Below are positions 44,616 to 54,326 of a DNA stretch of 64,000 bases, piece by piece. Location: positions 62,001 through 126,000 of the forward strand of contig NZ_SNUH01000001.1 of the NCBI RefSeq assembly GCF_012027355.1. Direction: 5' to 3'. This DNA comes from Thermococcus sp. M36 (GTDB taxonomy: Archaea > Methanobacteriota_B > Thermococci > Thermococcales > Thermococcaceae). The notes beneath the pieces were generated by a model, which ran no database searches, was not told the DNA's origin, and saw nothing but the letters and a program-made list of their open reading frames with translations. How positions within the stretch are numbered: the stretch's first letter is position 1; each line of letters opens with the position of its first letter. The translations under genes and the position numbers were made by a program.

Positions 44616-47021
44616 TCAGATTTTGGCCCTCTTCAGCAGGAGCGAGTTGCTCACGACGCTGACACTGCTTATCGCCATTGCTCCGGCCGCCCACTCCGGC
44701 CTGAACGCTATCCCGAACAGCGGGTAGAGCGCCCCCGCCGCTATCGGGATGAGGATTATGTTGTATATCATTGCCCAGAAGAAGTTCTGCTTTATCTTAG
44801 ATAGGGTTTTCTGACTGAGCTTTATTGCCCTGACGACGTCCCTTATGTCGTTCCTCATGAGGACTATCTCACCGCTCTCCATGGCTATGTCGGTTCCCGA
44901 GCTTACCGCTATGCCTATGTCGGCCTGTGCTAAGGCAGGGGCGTCGTTTATACCGTCCCCGACGAATATCACTATCTCACCCTTTTCCTGCAGCTTCTTG
45001 ACCTCGTTGGCCTTGTCCTGCGGGAGCACCTCAGCAAGGACGTAGTCTATGTTGAGCTGCCGCGCTATCGCGTTTGCAGTTCTCCTGTTGTCGCCCGTTA
45101 TCATGCCGACCTTCTTGCCCATCCTGTGAAGCTCCTCTATTGCCTCCCTGGCGTTTTCCTTGATAGTGTCCGCTATGCCCATCACACCAGCTATCTCACC
45201 GTCTATGGCTATGATTATGGCCGTCTTCGCCTCGTCCTCAAGCCTGTGGAGGTTTTCTTCAATATCCTCAATCGGATACCCTGCCTCCCTAAGGAGCTTC
45301 CTGTTTCCGGCGAGGATTTCCCTGCCCTGCACTTTGGCCCTAACACCCTTGCCGGTGATGGCCTCAAACTCCTCCGGCTCCTCTAGCTCAAGGCCAAGCT
45401 CCTCCGCCTTCCGGACTATGGCCTCTCCAAGCGGGTGCTCGGAGCGCTTCTCCGCCGAGGCAACGAGCCTTATGAGCTCCTTCTCGTCCATGCCAAAGGT
45501 TATGACATCAGTAACCTCAGGCTTCCCCTTTGTGAGGGTTCCTGTCTTGTCGAAGAGCACCACCGTTGCCTTCCTCGCTATCTCAAGCACTTCACCGTTC
45601 TTGATGAGTATGCCCATCTCGGCCCCCTTGCCCATGCCCACGGTCAGGGCAGTGGGTGTCGCCAGGCCGAAGGCACAGGGGCACGCTATGACGAGGACGC
45701 TGATCAGTGTCGTGAACGCGAAGAGCAGGGGCTCCTTTGCTATGAAGTACCAGTAGGCGAAGGAGAGGAGCGCCACTGTAAGAACCACTGGTATGAAGTA
45801 GGCCACTATCTTGTCTGCTATCCTCTGGATCGGGGGCCTGGTGTTCTGGGCCTCTTCAACGAGCTTGATGATCTGAGCCAGAACCGTGTCGCCACCGACC
45901 CTCTTTGCCTCGATCTTGAGCACGGAGTTCCTGTTTATGGTTCCGCCTATGACCTCGTCCCCCTCCTTTTTGAGGTTGGGTATTGGCTCACCGGTTATCA
46001 TGGACTCGTCGACGTAGCTCTCGCCCTCGAGTACAACACCGTCAACCGGTATCTTCTCTCCCGGCTTGACTATGACGATGTCGCCCACCTTGACCTGGCT
46101 GACAGGGACTTCGACCTCCTTGCCGTCCCTTATGACCGTCGCCTTCTTCGCCTGCAGGCCCATAAGCTTCTTTATGGCCTCGCTTGTTCTTCCCTTCGCC
46201 ATGTGCTCAAGGTACCTGCCTAGCAGCAGGAAGGCCAGCAGGAGCACGCTTGCCTCGTAGAAGTTGTAGTCCTCAGGAAGGACGCCGATGGTTGCCAGCA
46301 CGCTCGCTATGTACGCCGAACCGACGCCTATTGAGTACATCACGTCCATGTTGAGCGTCCTGTGCTTCAGCGAACGGACGGCCTTCAGGAACACGTCCCT
46401 GCCGGAGTACGCTATGACCGGGGTCGCCAGGAGGAACTGTATCCAGAGCATGTAAGGTATCTCAAAGTCCAGTCCAAGGAGCCAGCGGTATGTCATGAAT
46501 GTTATGAGGCCGCCGAAGAACCATGCCACCACGAGCTTCTTTTTCATTTCCCTGAGGTGCCTTTCCCTGGCCTCTTTCTCTATGTCAACGCTCTCCTCGC
46601 CCTCGACGCCCAGGAACTGGTACCCGAACTCCTCTATCGTTTTCTTTATGTCGTCCATCTCGACCACTGTGGGGTCGTAGGTCACATTTGCTGTCTCGGT
46701 TGCCAGGTTGACCCTGACGTCCAGAACGCCGGGGAGCTCCTTGAGCGCGGTCTCTATCGTCCTGACGCACGAAGCGCAGGTCATTCCACCGATCTTGATC
46801 ACTGCGTCCCTCTTTTCCCTGACCACACCATAGCCCACGCTCTCTATGGCCTTGATTATCTGGGACAGACTGACCACGGACTCGTCAAACTTCACGAAGG
46901 CTGTTTCGGTTGCCAGGTTGACCCTGGCGTCCTTCACGCCCTCCAGCTCCTTGAGGGCCAGTTCTATTGTCTTGGCGCACGACGCGCAGCTCATTCCGGT
47001 AATCTTAATATTCACTTCCAC
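44616..47021 (-). CDS. copA: Copper-exporting P1B-type ATPase CopA
   Basis: 801 residues. Two N-terminal heavy-metal domains (GMSCASC near residue 9, GMTCASC near residue 78), eight membrane segments, transport site CPCA, TGEP phosphatase motif, phosphorylation motif [13 protein letters not shown] and GDGINDAPA. Pumps Cu(I) out of the cytoplasm. GTG 47021 has GGAGGTGA upstream. Divergent from the CopR-like regulator across a 122-base shared promoter. Confidence 0.95.
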   Translation of the reverse strand: MEVNIKITGMSCASCAKTIELALKELEGVKDARVNLATETAFVKFDESVVSLSQIIKAIESVGYGVVREKRDAVIKIGGMTCASCVRTIETALKELPGVLDVRVNLATETANVTYDPTVVEMDDIKKTIEEFGYQFLGVEGEESVDIEKEARERHLREMKKKLVVAWFFGGLITFMTYRWLLGLDFEIPYMLWIQFLLATPVIAYSGRDVFLKAVRSLKHRTLNMDVMYSIGVGSAYIASVLATIGVLPEDYNFYEASVLLLAFLLLGRYLEHMAKGRTSEAIKKLMGLQAKKATVIRDGKEVEVPVSQVKVGDIVIVKPGEKIPVDGVVLEGESYVDESMITGEPIPNLKKEGDEVIGGTINRNSVLKIEAKRVGGDTVLAQIIKLVEEAQNTRPPIQRIADKIVAYFIPVVLTVALLSFAYWYFIAKEPLLFAFTTLISVLVIACPCAFGLATPTALTVGMGKGAEMGILIKNGEVLEIARKATVVLFDKTGTLTKGKPEVTDVITFGMDEKELIRLVASAEKRSEHPLGEAIVRKAEELGLELEEPEEFEAITGKGVRAKVQGREILAGNRKLLREAGYPIEDIEENLHRLEDEAKTAIIIAIDGEIAGVMGIADTIKENAREAIEELHRMGKKVGMITGDNRRTANAIARQLNIDYVLAEVLPQDKANEVKKLQEKGEIVIFVGDGINDAPALAQADIGIAVSSGTDIAMESGEIVLMRNDIRDVVRAIKLSQKTLSKIKQNFFWAMIYNIILIPIAAGALYPLFGIAFRPEWAAGAMAISSVSVVSNSLLLKRAKI

Positions 47022-47077
47022 CGGAGTTCACCTCCGATATATGCTCTATTCGAGATATTCATGAACTTATTTTTTGA

Positions 47078-47088
47078 CAAAGTGGAAA
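47078..47088. promoter_or_regulatory. Shared motif in copA/copR intergenic region
   Basis: CAAAGTGGAAA. The same 11 bases recur at 49277-49287 between the Met/His-rich gene and the methyltransferase, also a divergent promoter. Candidate site for the TRASH-domain regulator. Confidence 0.4.
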
Positions 47089-47143
47089 GGGCAATAGAAG
47101 GATTTTTATAGTTTGGAAGGAATAAGCCTCCATGGTGGTGGGA

Positions 47144-47761
47144 ATGAAGATAGACGACCTTGACCTCAAGCTTATTTACCTCCTGATGGACAATTCCAGG
47201 CTCAGCATCTCTGAACTCGCCGAAAAGCTCGGTGTCAGCAGGCCAACGGTGAAATCCCGGCTTGAGAAGCTGGAGAAGGATGGCATAATACTCGGCTACA
47301 CCATAAAGATCAACCCCGACCTCCTCAGGGCACACAACGTGGTTGCCCTCATCGTAAAGACTGACGAGCCCGAGAAAATGAACGAGTTCGAGGAGATAAT
47401 CGAGATAAACCGCTTTACCAGCAGGAAGTACCTCATAAAGGTGGCAGTCGAGGACATGGAGCAGCTCCGGAGGGTTATAGAAGGGGCTGGCTTTGAGGTC
47501 ATCGAGATAATGCCCATCCTCGAAAACATCGAGCGCACCGCCCCACCGAAGGTCAAGATACCGTTCAAGTGCGACTACTGCGGAAAGGAAATAGTCGGCG
47601 AGCCGATAGTCTACAAGTACCGCAACAGGGTTTACTTCTTCTGCTGCCCGACATGCCTAACGGAGTTCAAAAAGACGAGGGAAAACATAGAAAAGTTCAT
47701 GCTAAAGGAAGAGGGCAAGGTAGAGCACGCTCACGAGCACGAGCACCACGCCCATGACTAG
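47144..47761 (+). CDS. CopR-like copper-responsive regulator, Lrp-type HTH plus TRASH domain
   Basis: 205 residues. Lrp/AsnC HTH at about 3-60 (LSISELAEKLGVSRPTVKSRL), a ligand-type middle domain, then a TRASH metal-binding domain with CDYC and CCPTC, and a His-rich tail (HAHEHEHHAHD). Matches the Thermococcus CopR type that controls copA. ATG 47144 has GGTGGTGGG upstream. Its last 60 bases overlap the convergent membrane-protein gene. Confidence 0.88.
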   Translation: MKIDDLDLKLIYLLMDNSRLSISELAEKLGVSRPTVKSRLEKLEKDGIILGYTIKINPDLLRAHNVVALIVKTDEPEKMNEFEEIIEINRFTSRKYLIKVAVEDMEQLRRVIEGAGFEVIEIMPILENIERTAPPKVKIPFKCDYCGKEIVGEPIVYKYRNRVYFFCCPTCLTEFKKTRENIEKFMLKEEGKVEHAHEHEHHAHD

Positions 47762-48439
47762 ATCTCCCCTGCCGCTCAGGGATGAAAGCCTGTCAACGGC
47801 CCTGCCGAGCCGGGCGTATCTGGTTCCGTAGTGGAACCCAAGGGTCACGACGGCGAAGGGCAGCACGGAGATCCCGACGAAGACCACCAGCAGTGCAGCG
47901 GTAGTGGCCGGTGGAAACTGGCCCGAGAGCAGAGAACTGACGAGCAGGTAGGAGGGCAGTACACAGGACAGCGAGAGGAAGGCCATTATACCCCCTATCA
48001 CGAACGCCGCGGGGGGAGACGTTGCCTTTTCAAGTATCCTGTTGCTCCTTTCCCTCAGAGGGCTGGAGACGGGGAGCGTCACATAGCCCAAGGCGGAGAA
48101 TATTTTGTAGAGGCCGACGGCTACTCCAAAGGCGACCACGAAGTACCTCAGGAAGGGCACCTTCGTATGGAGGTTCATCAGGGCGACGGCGATGACCGAA
48201 TAGCCCAGGAACGCACCGAGTGTAAAGGCAAAGCCCACCCTGAGGACCTTCCTCTCATCGGTGAGCGCTATCATCGAAAGGAGGAAGACGATCATCAGAA
48301 AAATTGACGGCCGGAGTGCGTTCAGTATTCCTAGGACTATCACGGAAAACGTAACGCCGGTAAACTCAGCGACGTTCTGGATGGGCCCCTGGGGTATCCC
48401 GTCAGCGGCCACTGCAAGTATCGCGTGGGTTATGTCCAT
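47702..48439 (-). CDS. CcdA/DsbD-like membrane protein
   Basis: 245 residues, six to seven membrane segments. Motif LSLSCVLPSYLL resembles the CVLP motif of CcdA/DsbD electron-transfer proteins, but the partner Cys in the other half (SILNALRPSIF) is absent, so thiol electron transfer is uncertain. ATG 48439 was selected for GGTGGGATTG. In a minus-strand run with two small exported proteins. Confidence 0.65.
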   Translation of the reverse strand: MDITHAILAVAADGIPQGPIQNVAEFTGVTFSVIVLGILNALRPSIFLMIVFLLSMIALTDERKVLRVGFAFTLGAFLGYSVIAVALMNLHTKVPFLRYFVVAFGVAVGLYKIFSALGYVTLPVSSPLRERSNRILEKATSPPAAFVIGGIMAFLSLSCVLPSYLLVSSLLSGQFPPATTAALLVVFVGISVLPFAVVTLGFHYGTRYARLGRAVDRLSSLSGRGDLVMGVVLVLVSVLYLALFL

Positions 48440-48449
48440 CAATCCCACC

Positions 48450-48812
48450 TCAGTGCTCCATCGAGGGTCTTCCCTCCCGGACGATGAATACGCTTGAATT
48501 ATCCTTCATTGATATTTTAACTTTATCCCCCCTAGAGAGACACGGCACATCTATGGGATGGGTGTACCTGACCTTGAGCACCTCACCCCCCGCCGTGACA
48601 ACAGCGGTGCACGTGAGCTCGGTATACTCCTGGTTGGGGATGCAGTCCGTATCGGCAAGTACGAGGGCGTTCTCCGAGTTCAGAGGCTTCCCCTCAACAA
48701 GAACGCCGTGAAAAACGTCCTGCCTTTTTTCAGGGCCGACCGTGGAATAGTATGCCGCGGCCAGGAGAACGGACAGCAGAACCACGAGAAAACCCACAGC
48801 GTACTGCCTCAT
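48450..48812 (-). CDS. Exported small protein
   Basis: 120 residues with an N-terminal membrane anchor and an external domain with three Cys (DTDCIPNQEYTELTCT and VPCLSRG). Beta-rich, OB-like spacing; it could be a metal or redox carrier. Located directly upstream of the CcdA-like gene. No family recognised. Confidence 0.65.
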   Translation of the reverse strand: MRQYAVGFLVVLLSVLLAAAYYSTVGPEKRQDVFHGVLVEGKPLNSENALVLADTDCIPNQEYTELTCTAVVTAGGEVLKVRYTHPIDVPCLSRGDKVKISMKDNSSVFIVREGRPSMEH

Positions 48813-48860
48813 CTCTCTCCCCCACTAAAAACGGATAAAGATGAAAAAACAGGAGGGACC

Positions 48861-49208
48861 TCACTCATTGTCCTCATCTATGCCCATGTACTTCTCGCAG
48901 TACTCGTGCATCTCCATCCAGTTGCTGCCCATGTACTGCTCCATGTAGGACTCCATGGCCTCGTGCATCTCGGTGAAGTTACCGCTGGCCATGTAGTCCT
49001 CCATCTGCGCGTACATCTCGTCGTCCATCATGCCATGCATGCCGTAGCCCATCATGCCGCCGTGCATACCATAGCCGCCCATGGGCCCGAAGCCCCAGCG
49101 GCTTCCGGTTCTCTCCGCTATATCGAATCCGCCACTATGGGCCATTCCAAGGGGAACCGCTATGAGCGCCCCGATTATGAGTCCTATAAAGAGGGACTTC
49201 CACTCCAT
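48861..49208 (-). CDS. Met/His-rich exported protein, putative copper binder
   Basis: 115 residues: signal peptide 1-24, then a Gly/Met/His-rich stretch (GPMGGYGMHGGMMGYGMHGMM) and an acidic Met-rich helical end. Such Met clusters bind Cu(I) outside the cell. The location in the copper region and a shared promoter motif support this. GGGGTGATG precedes the ATG. Confidence 0.75.
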   Translation of the reverse strand: MEWKSLFIGLIIGALIAVPLGMAHSGGFDIAERTGSRWGFGPMGGYGMHGGMMGYGMHGMMDDEMYAQMEDYMASGNFTEMHEAMESYMEQYMGSNWMEMHEYCEKYMGIDEDNE

Positions 49209-49276
49209 TCTGCATCACCCCGTTATTTGCTTCCATCAGTACATTGGGGCATAAGTAATAATAGGCTTACCCTTCG

Positions 49277-49287
49277 CAAAGTGGAAA
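49277..49287. promoter_or_regulatory. Second copy of CAAAGTGGAAA
   Basis: Identical to the site at 47078-47088, in the promoter region between the Met/His-rich gene (minus) and the methyltransferase operon (plus). Confidence 0.4.
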
Positions 49288-49361
49288 CAGAGAGCGATAG
49301 ATTTTTCTGGAGTGAAAGGATAAATCCCTTCAGGAGTTTACATTAGATAAAAGTGATGGAA

Positions 49362-50003
49362 ATGTCAAAAACTGCGAAAAAATACGACCGGTTTTCACGG
49401 ATTTACGACTCGTTTGAGGCTCTGGTCGAGAGGAGAGCTTTCTCAAGGTACAGGGAGAGGGCAGTACGCCTTGCCGAAGGCAAAGTCCTGGAAGTCGGTA
49501 TCGGAACCGGAAAGAACCTGCCCTATTATCCTGAGGGAGTGGAGGTCATTGGAATAGACTTCAGCAGGGGGATGCTTGAAAAGGCGGAGAAAAGGAGAAA
49601 AGAACTCGGCCTGAAGAACATCCGGCTCCTGCATATGGACGTCCAGAACCTTGAATTTGAAGACAACACATTCGACACTGTTGTTAGCACCTTCGTCTTC
49701 TGCACCGTGCCCGATCCGGTTAAGGGCCTGAGGGAGGTTTACAGGGTTCTAAAGCCCGGAGGGAAAGCCATATTCCTTGAGCACATGAAGAGCAGGTCAA
49801 AGCTTCTCAACGTTCCCCTCTACATGATGGAGCCGTTTATGAGGGCCATGCTGGGCACATCCATGCTCCGGGAGACCCAGGACAACATTGAGAAAGCGGG
49901 GTTCCGAATAGAGAAGGTGGAGAACCTGTTTTTTGACATTGTGAGACTCATAATCGCGAGGAAGCCTGGTAAAGATGATAGCGAGAAAGAACCTGTTCCA
50001 TGA
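49362..50003 (+). CDS. SAM-dependent methyltransferase (UbiE-like)
   Basis: 213 residues: VLEVGIGTGKNLPYYPEG motif I, GIDFSRGML, and FDTVVSTFVFCTVPDP. Typical of small-molecule or quinone methyltransferases. Start at one of several codons (49353-49362). Overlaps the ABC permease by 29 bases, so it is in its operon. Substrate unknown. Confidence 0.82.
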   Translation: MSKTAKKYDRFSRIYDSFEALVERRAFSRYRERAVRLAEGKVLEVGIGTGKNLPYYPEGVEVIGIDFSRGMLEKAEKRRKELGLKNIRLLHMDVQNLEFEDNTFDTVVSTFVFCTVPDPVKGLREVYRVLKPGGKAIFLEHMKSRSKLLNVPLYMMEPFMRAMLGTSMLRETQDNIEKAGFRIEKVENLFFDIVRLIIARKPGKDDSEKEPVP

Positions 50004-51096
50004 TAAGGGCAGGCTGACAATGAGCGTGGCCGGGGTGGCCCTTTCGGTGACACTGGTCATAATACTCCTGGGAGTCTACTACGGCATGACGACGCTCGGG
50101 ACGAACTACATTGTGCATACCGACGCCGACCTCTGGGTCGGACAGGAGGGCATCCACGACCTGTGGCACACGTATTCACTCCTCCCAAGGGGCCTTGCCG
50201 GGGATATAGAGGGCGTGGATGGCGTTGAGAGCGTCCACGAGCTCATAGGGAGGGCGGTTCAAATAGAAGTCCCCAACACCGGCGCCAGAAAGACGGTCTA
50301 CATAGTCGGCTTTGACCCCGCCAGCGGGGTCGGCGGCCCGTGGGACATCGTTAGAGGCACGGGTGAAATACAAAAAGGTGAGGCCGTGGTAGACCAGGTG
50401 TTTTTCACGAGGAACGGTCTTAAACTCGGCCAGACGCTCAGGATCGGGAACAAGGAGCTGAAGATAGTTGGTGTCTCCAGGGGGACGTTTGCGGTGGTTT
50501 ACCCCTACATCTTCGTGACCACCGAGGATGCCGCCGAGATATTCGGCACTACGCAGTACGTGAACTACTACCTCGTCCAGCTCTCCGGCGACAGGCCGGC
50601 AGACGAAGTGATTAACGACATCACTGGGAGGCTGGCGGAGAGGGGTGTAGCGGTCGAGATACTGACGAAGGAGAGGTTCATCCAGAACCACAGGGACGTG
50701 ATAAACGAGAGCTTTAACTCAATACTCTTCCCTCTGGTGTTTATAGGGTTCATAATCGGCGCGGCGGTCATAGGGCTTACGCTCTACACCATGACGATGG
50801 AGAAGATGAGGGAGTACGCGATACTGAAGGCAATTGGAGCGCAGAACAGCTTCTTGAGGAGGATAGTCTTTGAACAGGCGGCCATAATAACCCTGCTTGG
50901 TTTTGTCGCAGGCATCTGCCTCTCCCTGCTCGCCACGGCCCTGGTGCCCAGGTTCGCCCCGGAGTTCTTCGTGGAGATGAACTACGAGACCGTGGGCATA
51001 ACGTTCGCAGCGGTCCTGCTCATGGGGCTGACCGCGCCGCTGATCCCGATAAGGAGGCTCAACAAAGTTGACCCGGTGGTGGTCTTCAATGCCTGA
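49975..51096 (+). CDS. MacB/FtsX-type ABC permease
   Basis: 373 residues: one N-terminal membrane segment, a large external domain (about 45-245), then three C-terminal segments, the MacB/FtsX topology. EYAILKAIGAQNSFLRRIV is the typical coupling motif. Works with the ATPase that follows. In the copper region, but cargo unknown. Confidence 0.88.
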   Translation: MIARKNLFHDKGRLTMSVAGVALSVTLVIILLGVYYGMTTLGTNYIVHTDADLWVGQEGIHDLWHTYSLLPRGLAGDIEGVDGVESVHELIGRAVQIEVPNTGARKTVYIVGFDPASGVGGPWDIVRGTGEIQKGEAVVDQVFFTRNGLKLGQTLRIGNKELKIVGVSRGTFAVVYPYIFVTTEDAAEIFGTTQYVNYYLVQLSGDRPADEVINDITGRLAERGVAVEILTKERFIQNHRDVINESFNSILFPLVFIGFIIGAAVIGLTLYTMTMEKMREYAILKAIGAQNSFLRRIVFEQAAIITLLGFVAGICLSLLATALVPRFAPEFFVEMNYETVGITFAAVLLMGLTAPLIPIRRLNKVDPVVVFNA

Positions 51097-51829
51097 GGCC
51101 ATCCTAAGGGCAAAGAACCTCACAAAGGTGTACGGCTCGGGCAGAACCGCGGTGAGGGCAGTTGACAGCGTGTCCCTTATCCTCAAGAGGGGCGAGGTGG
51201 TTCTCCTCATGGGGCCGTCCGGTTCGGGAAAGACGACGCTCCTCACCATGCTCAGCGGGCTTTTGAGGCCAACCTCCGGGAGCATAAAACTGTACCCCCC
51301 TGAAAACCCCCGGAAGCCCATAGAGCTGACGGGACTCACCCAGGACGAGCTGGCGAGGCTCAGGCTTGAGAGGATGGGCTTCATATTCCAGCACTCCAAC
51401 CTGCTGGAGGCGCTGACGGCGGTAGAGAACGTCATGGTGCCCCTGCTGATCAAGGGCGTAAAGAAGGCAGAGGCCAGGGAAAGGGCCGAGCGCCTCCTGG
51501 GGGAGCTGGGTATGGGGGACAGGCTTAACAGCAAGCCTTCGGAGCTTTCCGGGGGCGAGCAGCAGAGGGTGGCCATAGCGAGGGCTCTGATAACCGACCC
51601 TGACATCATAATAGCCGACGAGCCTACAGCAAACCTCGACTCAAAGAACGGGAAGGAGGTCATAAGGCTCATCCACGAAAGGGCAAAGAAAGATGGTAAG
51701 TGCGTGATAATAGCCACTCACGACCCCAGGATACTCGGCTTCGCAGACAGGATACTCTACATGGAAGACGGAAAGATATACCGGAAGGACAGCCGGCAGG
51801 CCGAAAAGCTGCTGCTTTTTGAAGAGTAG
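51089..51829 (+). CDS. MacB/LolD-type ABC ATPase
   Basis: 246 residues: Walker A GPSGSGKTT, signature LSGGEQQRVAIARAL, Walker B DIIIADEPTANLD. ATG 51089 overlaps the permease stop. Forms an exporter or mechanotransmitter with the permease. Confidence 0.92.
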   Translation: MPEAILRAKNLTKVYGSGRTAVRAVDSVSLILKRGEVVLLMGPSGSGKTTLLTMLSGLLRPTSGSIKLYPPENPRKPIELTGLTQDELARLRLERMGFIFQHSNLLEALTAVENVMVPLLIKGVKKAEARERAERLLGELGMGDRLNSKPSELSGGEQQRVAIARALITDPDIIIADEPTANLDSKNGKEVIRLIHERAKKDGKCVIIATHDPRILGFADRILYMEDGKIYRKDSRQAEKLLLFEE

Positions 51830-51900
51830 GAGCAGATATAGGGAGGCCGATTTTATTTCCCATTTCTGTCCAAAACCATTTATTGAGAACTTCTGGTTTA

Positions 51901-51912
51901 ATAGGGCCCTAT
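51901..51912. promoter_or_regulatory. Palindrome upstream of the cystathionine-synthase promoter
   Basis: ATAGGGCCCTAT, a perfect 12-bp palindrome about 40 bases before the TATA box at 51952-51962. Its TAGGG/CCCTA arms match those of the bcp palindrome. Confidence 0.35.
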
Positions 51913-51946
51913 AATTCTTTATTTCGTCAAAAGGACAGCTCTCGTG

Positions 51947-51966
51947 CCGAAAAGTATATATATGCA
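51947..51966 (+). promoter_or_regulatory. Promoter of the transsulfuration operon
   Basis: CCGAAAAGTATATATATGC, a strong BRE/TATA with start expected near 51980, before AGGTGGTGGG and ATG 52000. Confidence 0.65.
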
Positions 51967-51999
51967 GCTCTATTCATAAATGACCAGGTGGTGGGCAAT

Positions 52000-53172
52000 A
52001 TGATGGAAAATTACACAAAATTGAGTACTTATGAAGGTATCGTTCAGACCATCGGCAACACACCCCTTGTGAGGCTGAAGAAGATCGAGAGGTATTTCAA
52101 CCTCAAAAACGAGCTCTACGCCAAAGTGGAGTTCTTCAACCCCGGGGGAAGCATAAAGGACAGGATAGGCAAGTACATGATCGAAGGTGCTAAGAGGGAG
52201 GGCAAGATCGTCGAAGGCGGTGTGATAGTCGAGCCCACCTCGGGCAACACCGGCGTGGGCCTTGCCCTGGTTGCGGCCGACGAGGGCTACATGACGGTCT
52301 TCACGATGCCGGACAAGATGAGTCTGGAGAAGGAGCTCCTCCTCAGGGCAATGGGCGCCTTTGTCATTAGGACTCCCACCGCTGTGGCCCCGAGCGACCC
52401 GAACTCCTACTATAAGGTGGCAGAAGCTGTAAGAAACCTCATCTGGAAGAAAAGGAGGGCAGTAACCCGGGAGGAGCTTAAGGAGATAGTTGAGTATGTG
52501 CAGAAGCTTGTTGATGAGGAGAGGCTCGACGAGCTCAGGGCAATCCTTGAGGAGGAAGTGGAGGAAACACCCTACGCCTACATCCCCAACCAGTACTTCA
52601 ACAAATACAACCCCCTGGCACACTACGAGACCACCGCGAGGGAGATATGGGAGCAGACCGGAGGGGAGATAGACTACCTCTTTGCGGGGATAGGCACCGG
52701 CGGAACTATAACAGGCATTGGACGGTACCTCAAAGAGAAGAAAAAGGAGGTCAAAATAATAGGCGTTGACCCGGTTGGCTCGATATACAACCTCGTTAAG
52801 AAGGGAATGAGCCTTGAGGAGGCCGTGAAGAGGGCACACCCGTACCTCGTTGAGGGAATAGGCGAAGACCTGCTGCCCGAGACCGTTGATTTAAGCCTCG
52901 TGGACGACATCGTCGTAGTCAATGACCAGCAGGCATTTGCTATGACGCGCTTCCTCGCGAGGAAGGAGGGAATTCTGGCGGGCGGCTCATCGGGCGCGGC
53001 CCTCTACGGGACTGTAAAGTACCTCAAGGAGAAAGGCATTGAGGGCAAGAAAGTCGTCGTGATATTCCCGGACACGGGGAGGAACTATCTCACGAAGGTG
53101 TTCAACGACGAGTGGCTCATCGAGAACGGCTTCGAGATTGACGATGAAAAGGTCCTGGAGGTGCTGAGATGA
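52000..53172 (+). CDS. Cystathionine beta-synthase/cysteine synthase family PLP enzyme
   Basis: 390 residues. PLP Lys in FFNPGGSIKDR, the PTSGNTGVGLA loop and the phosphate-binding GTGGTITGIGRYL. A roughly 80-residue insertion (about 125-200) lengthens it over usual cysteine synthases. No CBS regulatory pair is present. With the following gamma-lyase it would move sulfur between homocysteine and cysteine. GGTGGTGGG precedes tandem ATGs 52000/52003. Confidence 0.9.
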   Translation: MMENYTKLSTYEGIVQTIGNTPLVRLKKIERYFNLKNELYAKVEFFNPGGSIKDRIGKYMIEGAKREGKIVEGGVIVEPTSGNTGVGLALVAADEGYMTVFTMPDKMSLEKELLLRAMGAFVIRTPTAVAPSDPNSYYKVAEAVRNLIWKKRRAVTREELKEIVEYVQKLVDEERLDELRAILEEEVEETPYAYIPNQYFNKYNPLAHYETTAREIWEQTGGEIDYLFAGIGTGGTITGIGRYLKEKKKEVKIIGVDPVGSIYNLVKKGMSLEEAVKRAHPYLVEGIGEDLLPETVDLSLVDDIVVVNDQQAFAMTRFLARKEGILAGGSSGAALYGTVKYLKEKGIEGKKVVVIFPDTGRNYLTKVFNDEWLIENGFEIDDEKVLEVLR

Positions 53173-54326
53173 GGTTCTCAACTAGGGCCATTCACGTCGG
53201 CGAAGAGCCGGAGGGCATGCAGCACGGCGACGTTGTTTCCCCCATCCACCTCTCGACCACCTTTGCAAAGAAGAGCGTGAGGGAAGTTGAGGAGGGCTAT
53301 GTCTATTCAAGGAGCGGCAACCCCACGAGGGATGCACTTGAGAGAAAGCTGGCGGCACTTGAGAACGCAAAGTACGGGCTGGCTTTTTCCTCAGGACTCG
53401 CGGCGGAGTCAACGATACTCCTGGCGTTGTTGAAGAAGGGCGACCACGTTGTGGCCTTTGACGACCTCTACGGCGGTACCAAAAGGCTCTTCAACCAGGT
53501 GATGGAGCGCTTCGGTATTGAGTTCACCTACGTTGATGCAAGGGAGCCGGAAAACGTTGGAACGGCAATAAAGGAAAACACAAAGATGGTCTGGCTCGAA
53601 ACCCCCACGAACCCGCTCCTGAAGCTCGCGGACATAAAGGCAATAGCCGAGATTGCCCACGAGAGGGACATCATCGTGGTTGTGGACAACACCTTCGCGA
53701 GCCCCTACTTCCAGAACCCCCTTGACCTCGGCGCTGATGTGGTGCTCCACAGCGTCACCAAGTATCTAGGCGGGCACTCCGACGTTGTCGGTGGAGCGGT
53801 GATGGTCAACGACGACGAGATTCACGAAAAGCTTAGGTTCCACCAGAACGCGGTTGGGGCAATCCTTTCGCCATTCGACTCCTGGCTCGTTATGAGGGGG
53901 ATTAAAACGCTCGCCGTCAGGATGGAGAGGCACGAGAAGAACGCCATGACGATAGCGAGGTATCTTGAGGAGCACCCGTTGGTTGAGAAAGTTTACTACC
54001 CCAGCTTGCATTCCCACCCGCAGCACGAACTCGCAAAGAGGCAGATGCGCGGCTTTGGAGGCATGCTGTCCTTCGAGCTCAAGGGCGGGCTTGAAAAGGC
54101 AGTGAAGTTCATCGAGAGCCTGGAAGTCTTTGCCCTCGCCGAGAGCCTCGGCGGTGTTGAGTCGCTCATAGAGCTACCTGCCATAATGACGCACGCCTCC
54201 GTCCCGAGGGAGGAGAGGGAGAAGGTCGGCATAAAGGACTCGCTCATCAGGGTCTCCGTCGGGATAGAGGACGTCGAAGACCTCATTGAAGACCTTGATA
54301 GGGGCTTCCGGGCGGTGAGAGCATGA
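53169..54326 (+). CDS. Cystathionine gamma-lyase/synthase family PLP enzyme
   Basis: 385 residues. PLP Lys in HSVTKYLGGHSDVVGG, SGLAAESTILLALLKKGDHV, and the C-terminal SLGGVESLIELPAIMTHAS substrate loop. Overlaps the upstream gene by ATGA. Direction (lyase or synthase) cannot be told from sequence alone. Confidence 0.93.
   Translation: MRFSTRAIHVGEEPEGMQHGDVVSPIHLSTTFAKKSVREVEEGYVYSRSGNPTRDALERKLAALENAKYGLAFSSGLAAESTILLALLKKGDHVVAFDDLYGGTKRLFNQVMERFGIEFTYVDAREPENVGTAIKENTKMVWLETPTNPLLKLADIKAIAEIAHERDIIVVVDNTFASPYFQNPLDLGADVVLHSVTKYLGGHSDVVGGAVMVNDDEIHEKLRFHQNAVGAILSPFDSWLVMRGIKTLAVRMERHEKNAMTIARYLEEHPLVEKVYYPSLHSHPQHELAKRQMRGFGGMLSFELKGGLEKAVKFIESLEVFALAESLGGVESLIELPAIMTHASVPREEREKVGIKDSLIRVSVGIEDVEDLIEDLDRGFRAVRA

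Noticed and set aside
45435-46223. 262-codon plus-strand reading frame
   Set aside because: Antisense to copA, no ribosome-binding site, composition typical of a mirror frame.
50719-51717. 332-codon minus-strand reading frame
   Set aside because: Antisense to the MacB permease and ATPase genes; Ser/Leu-rich shadow without motifs.
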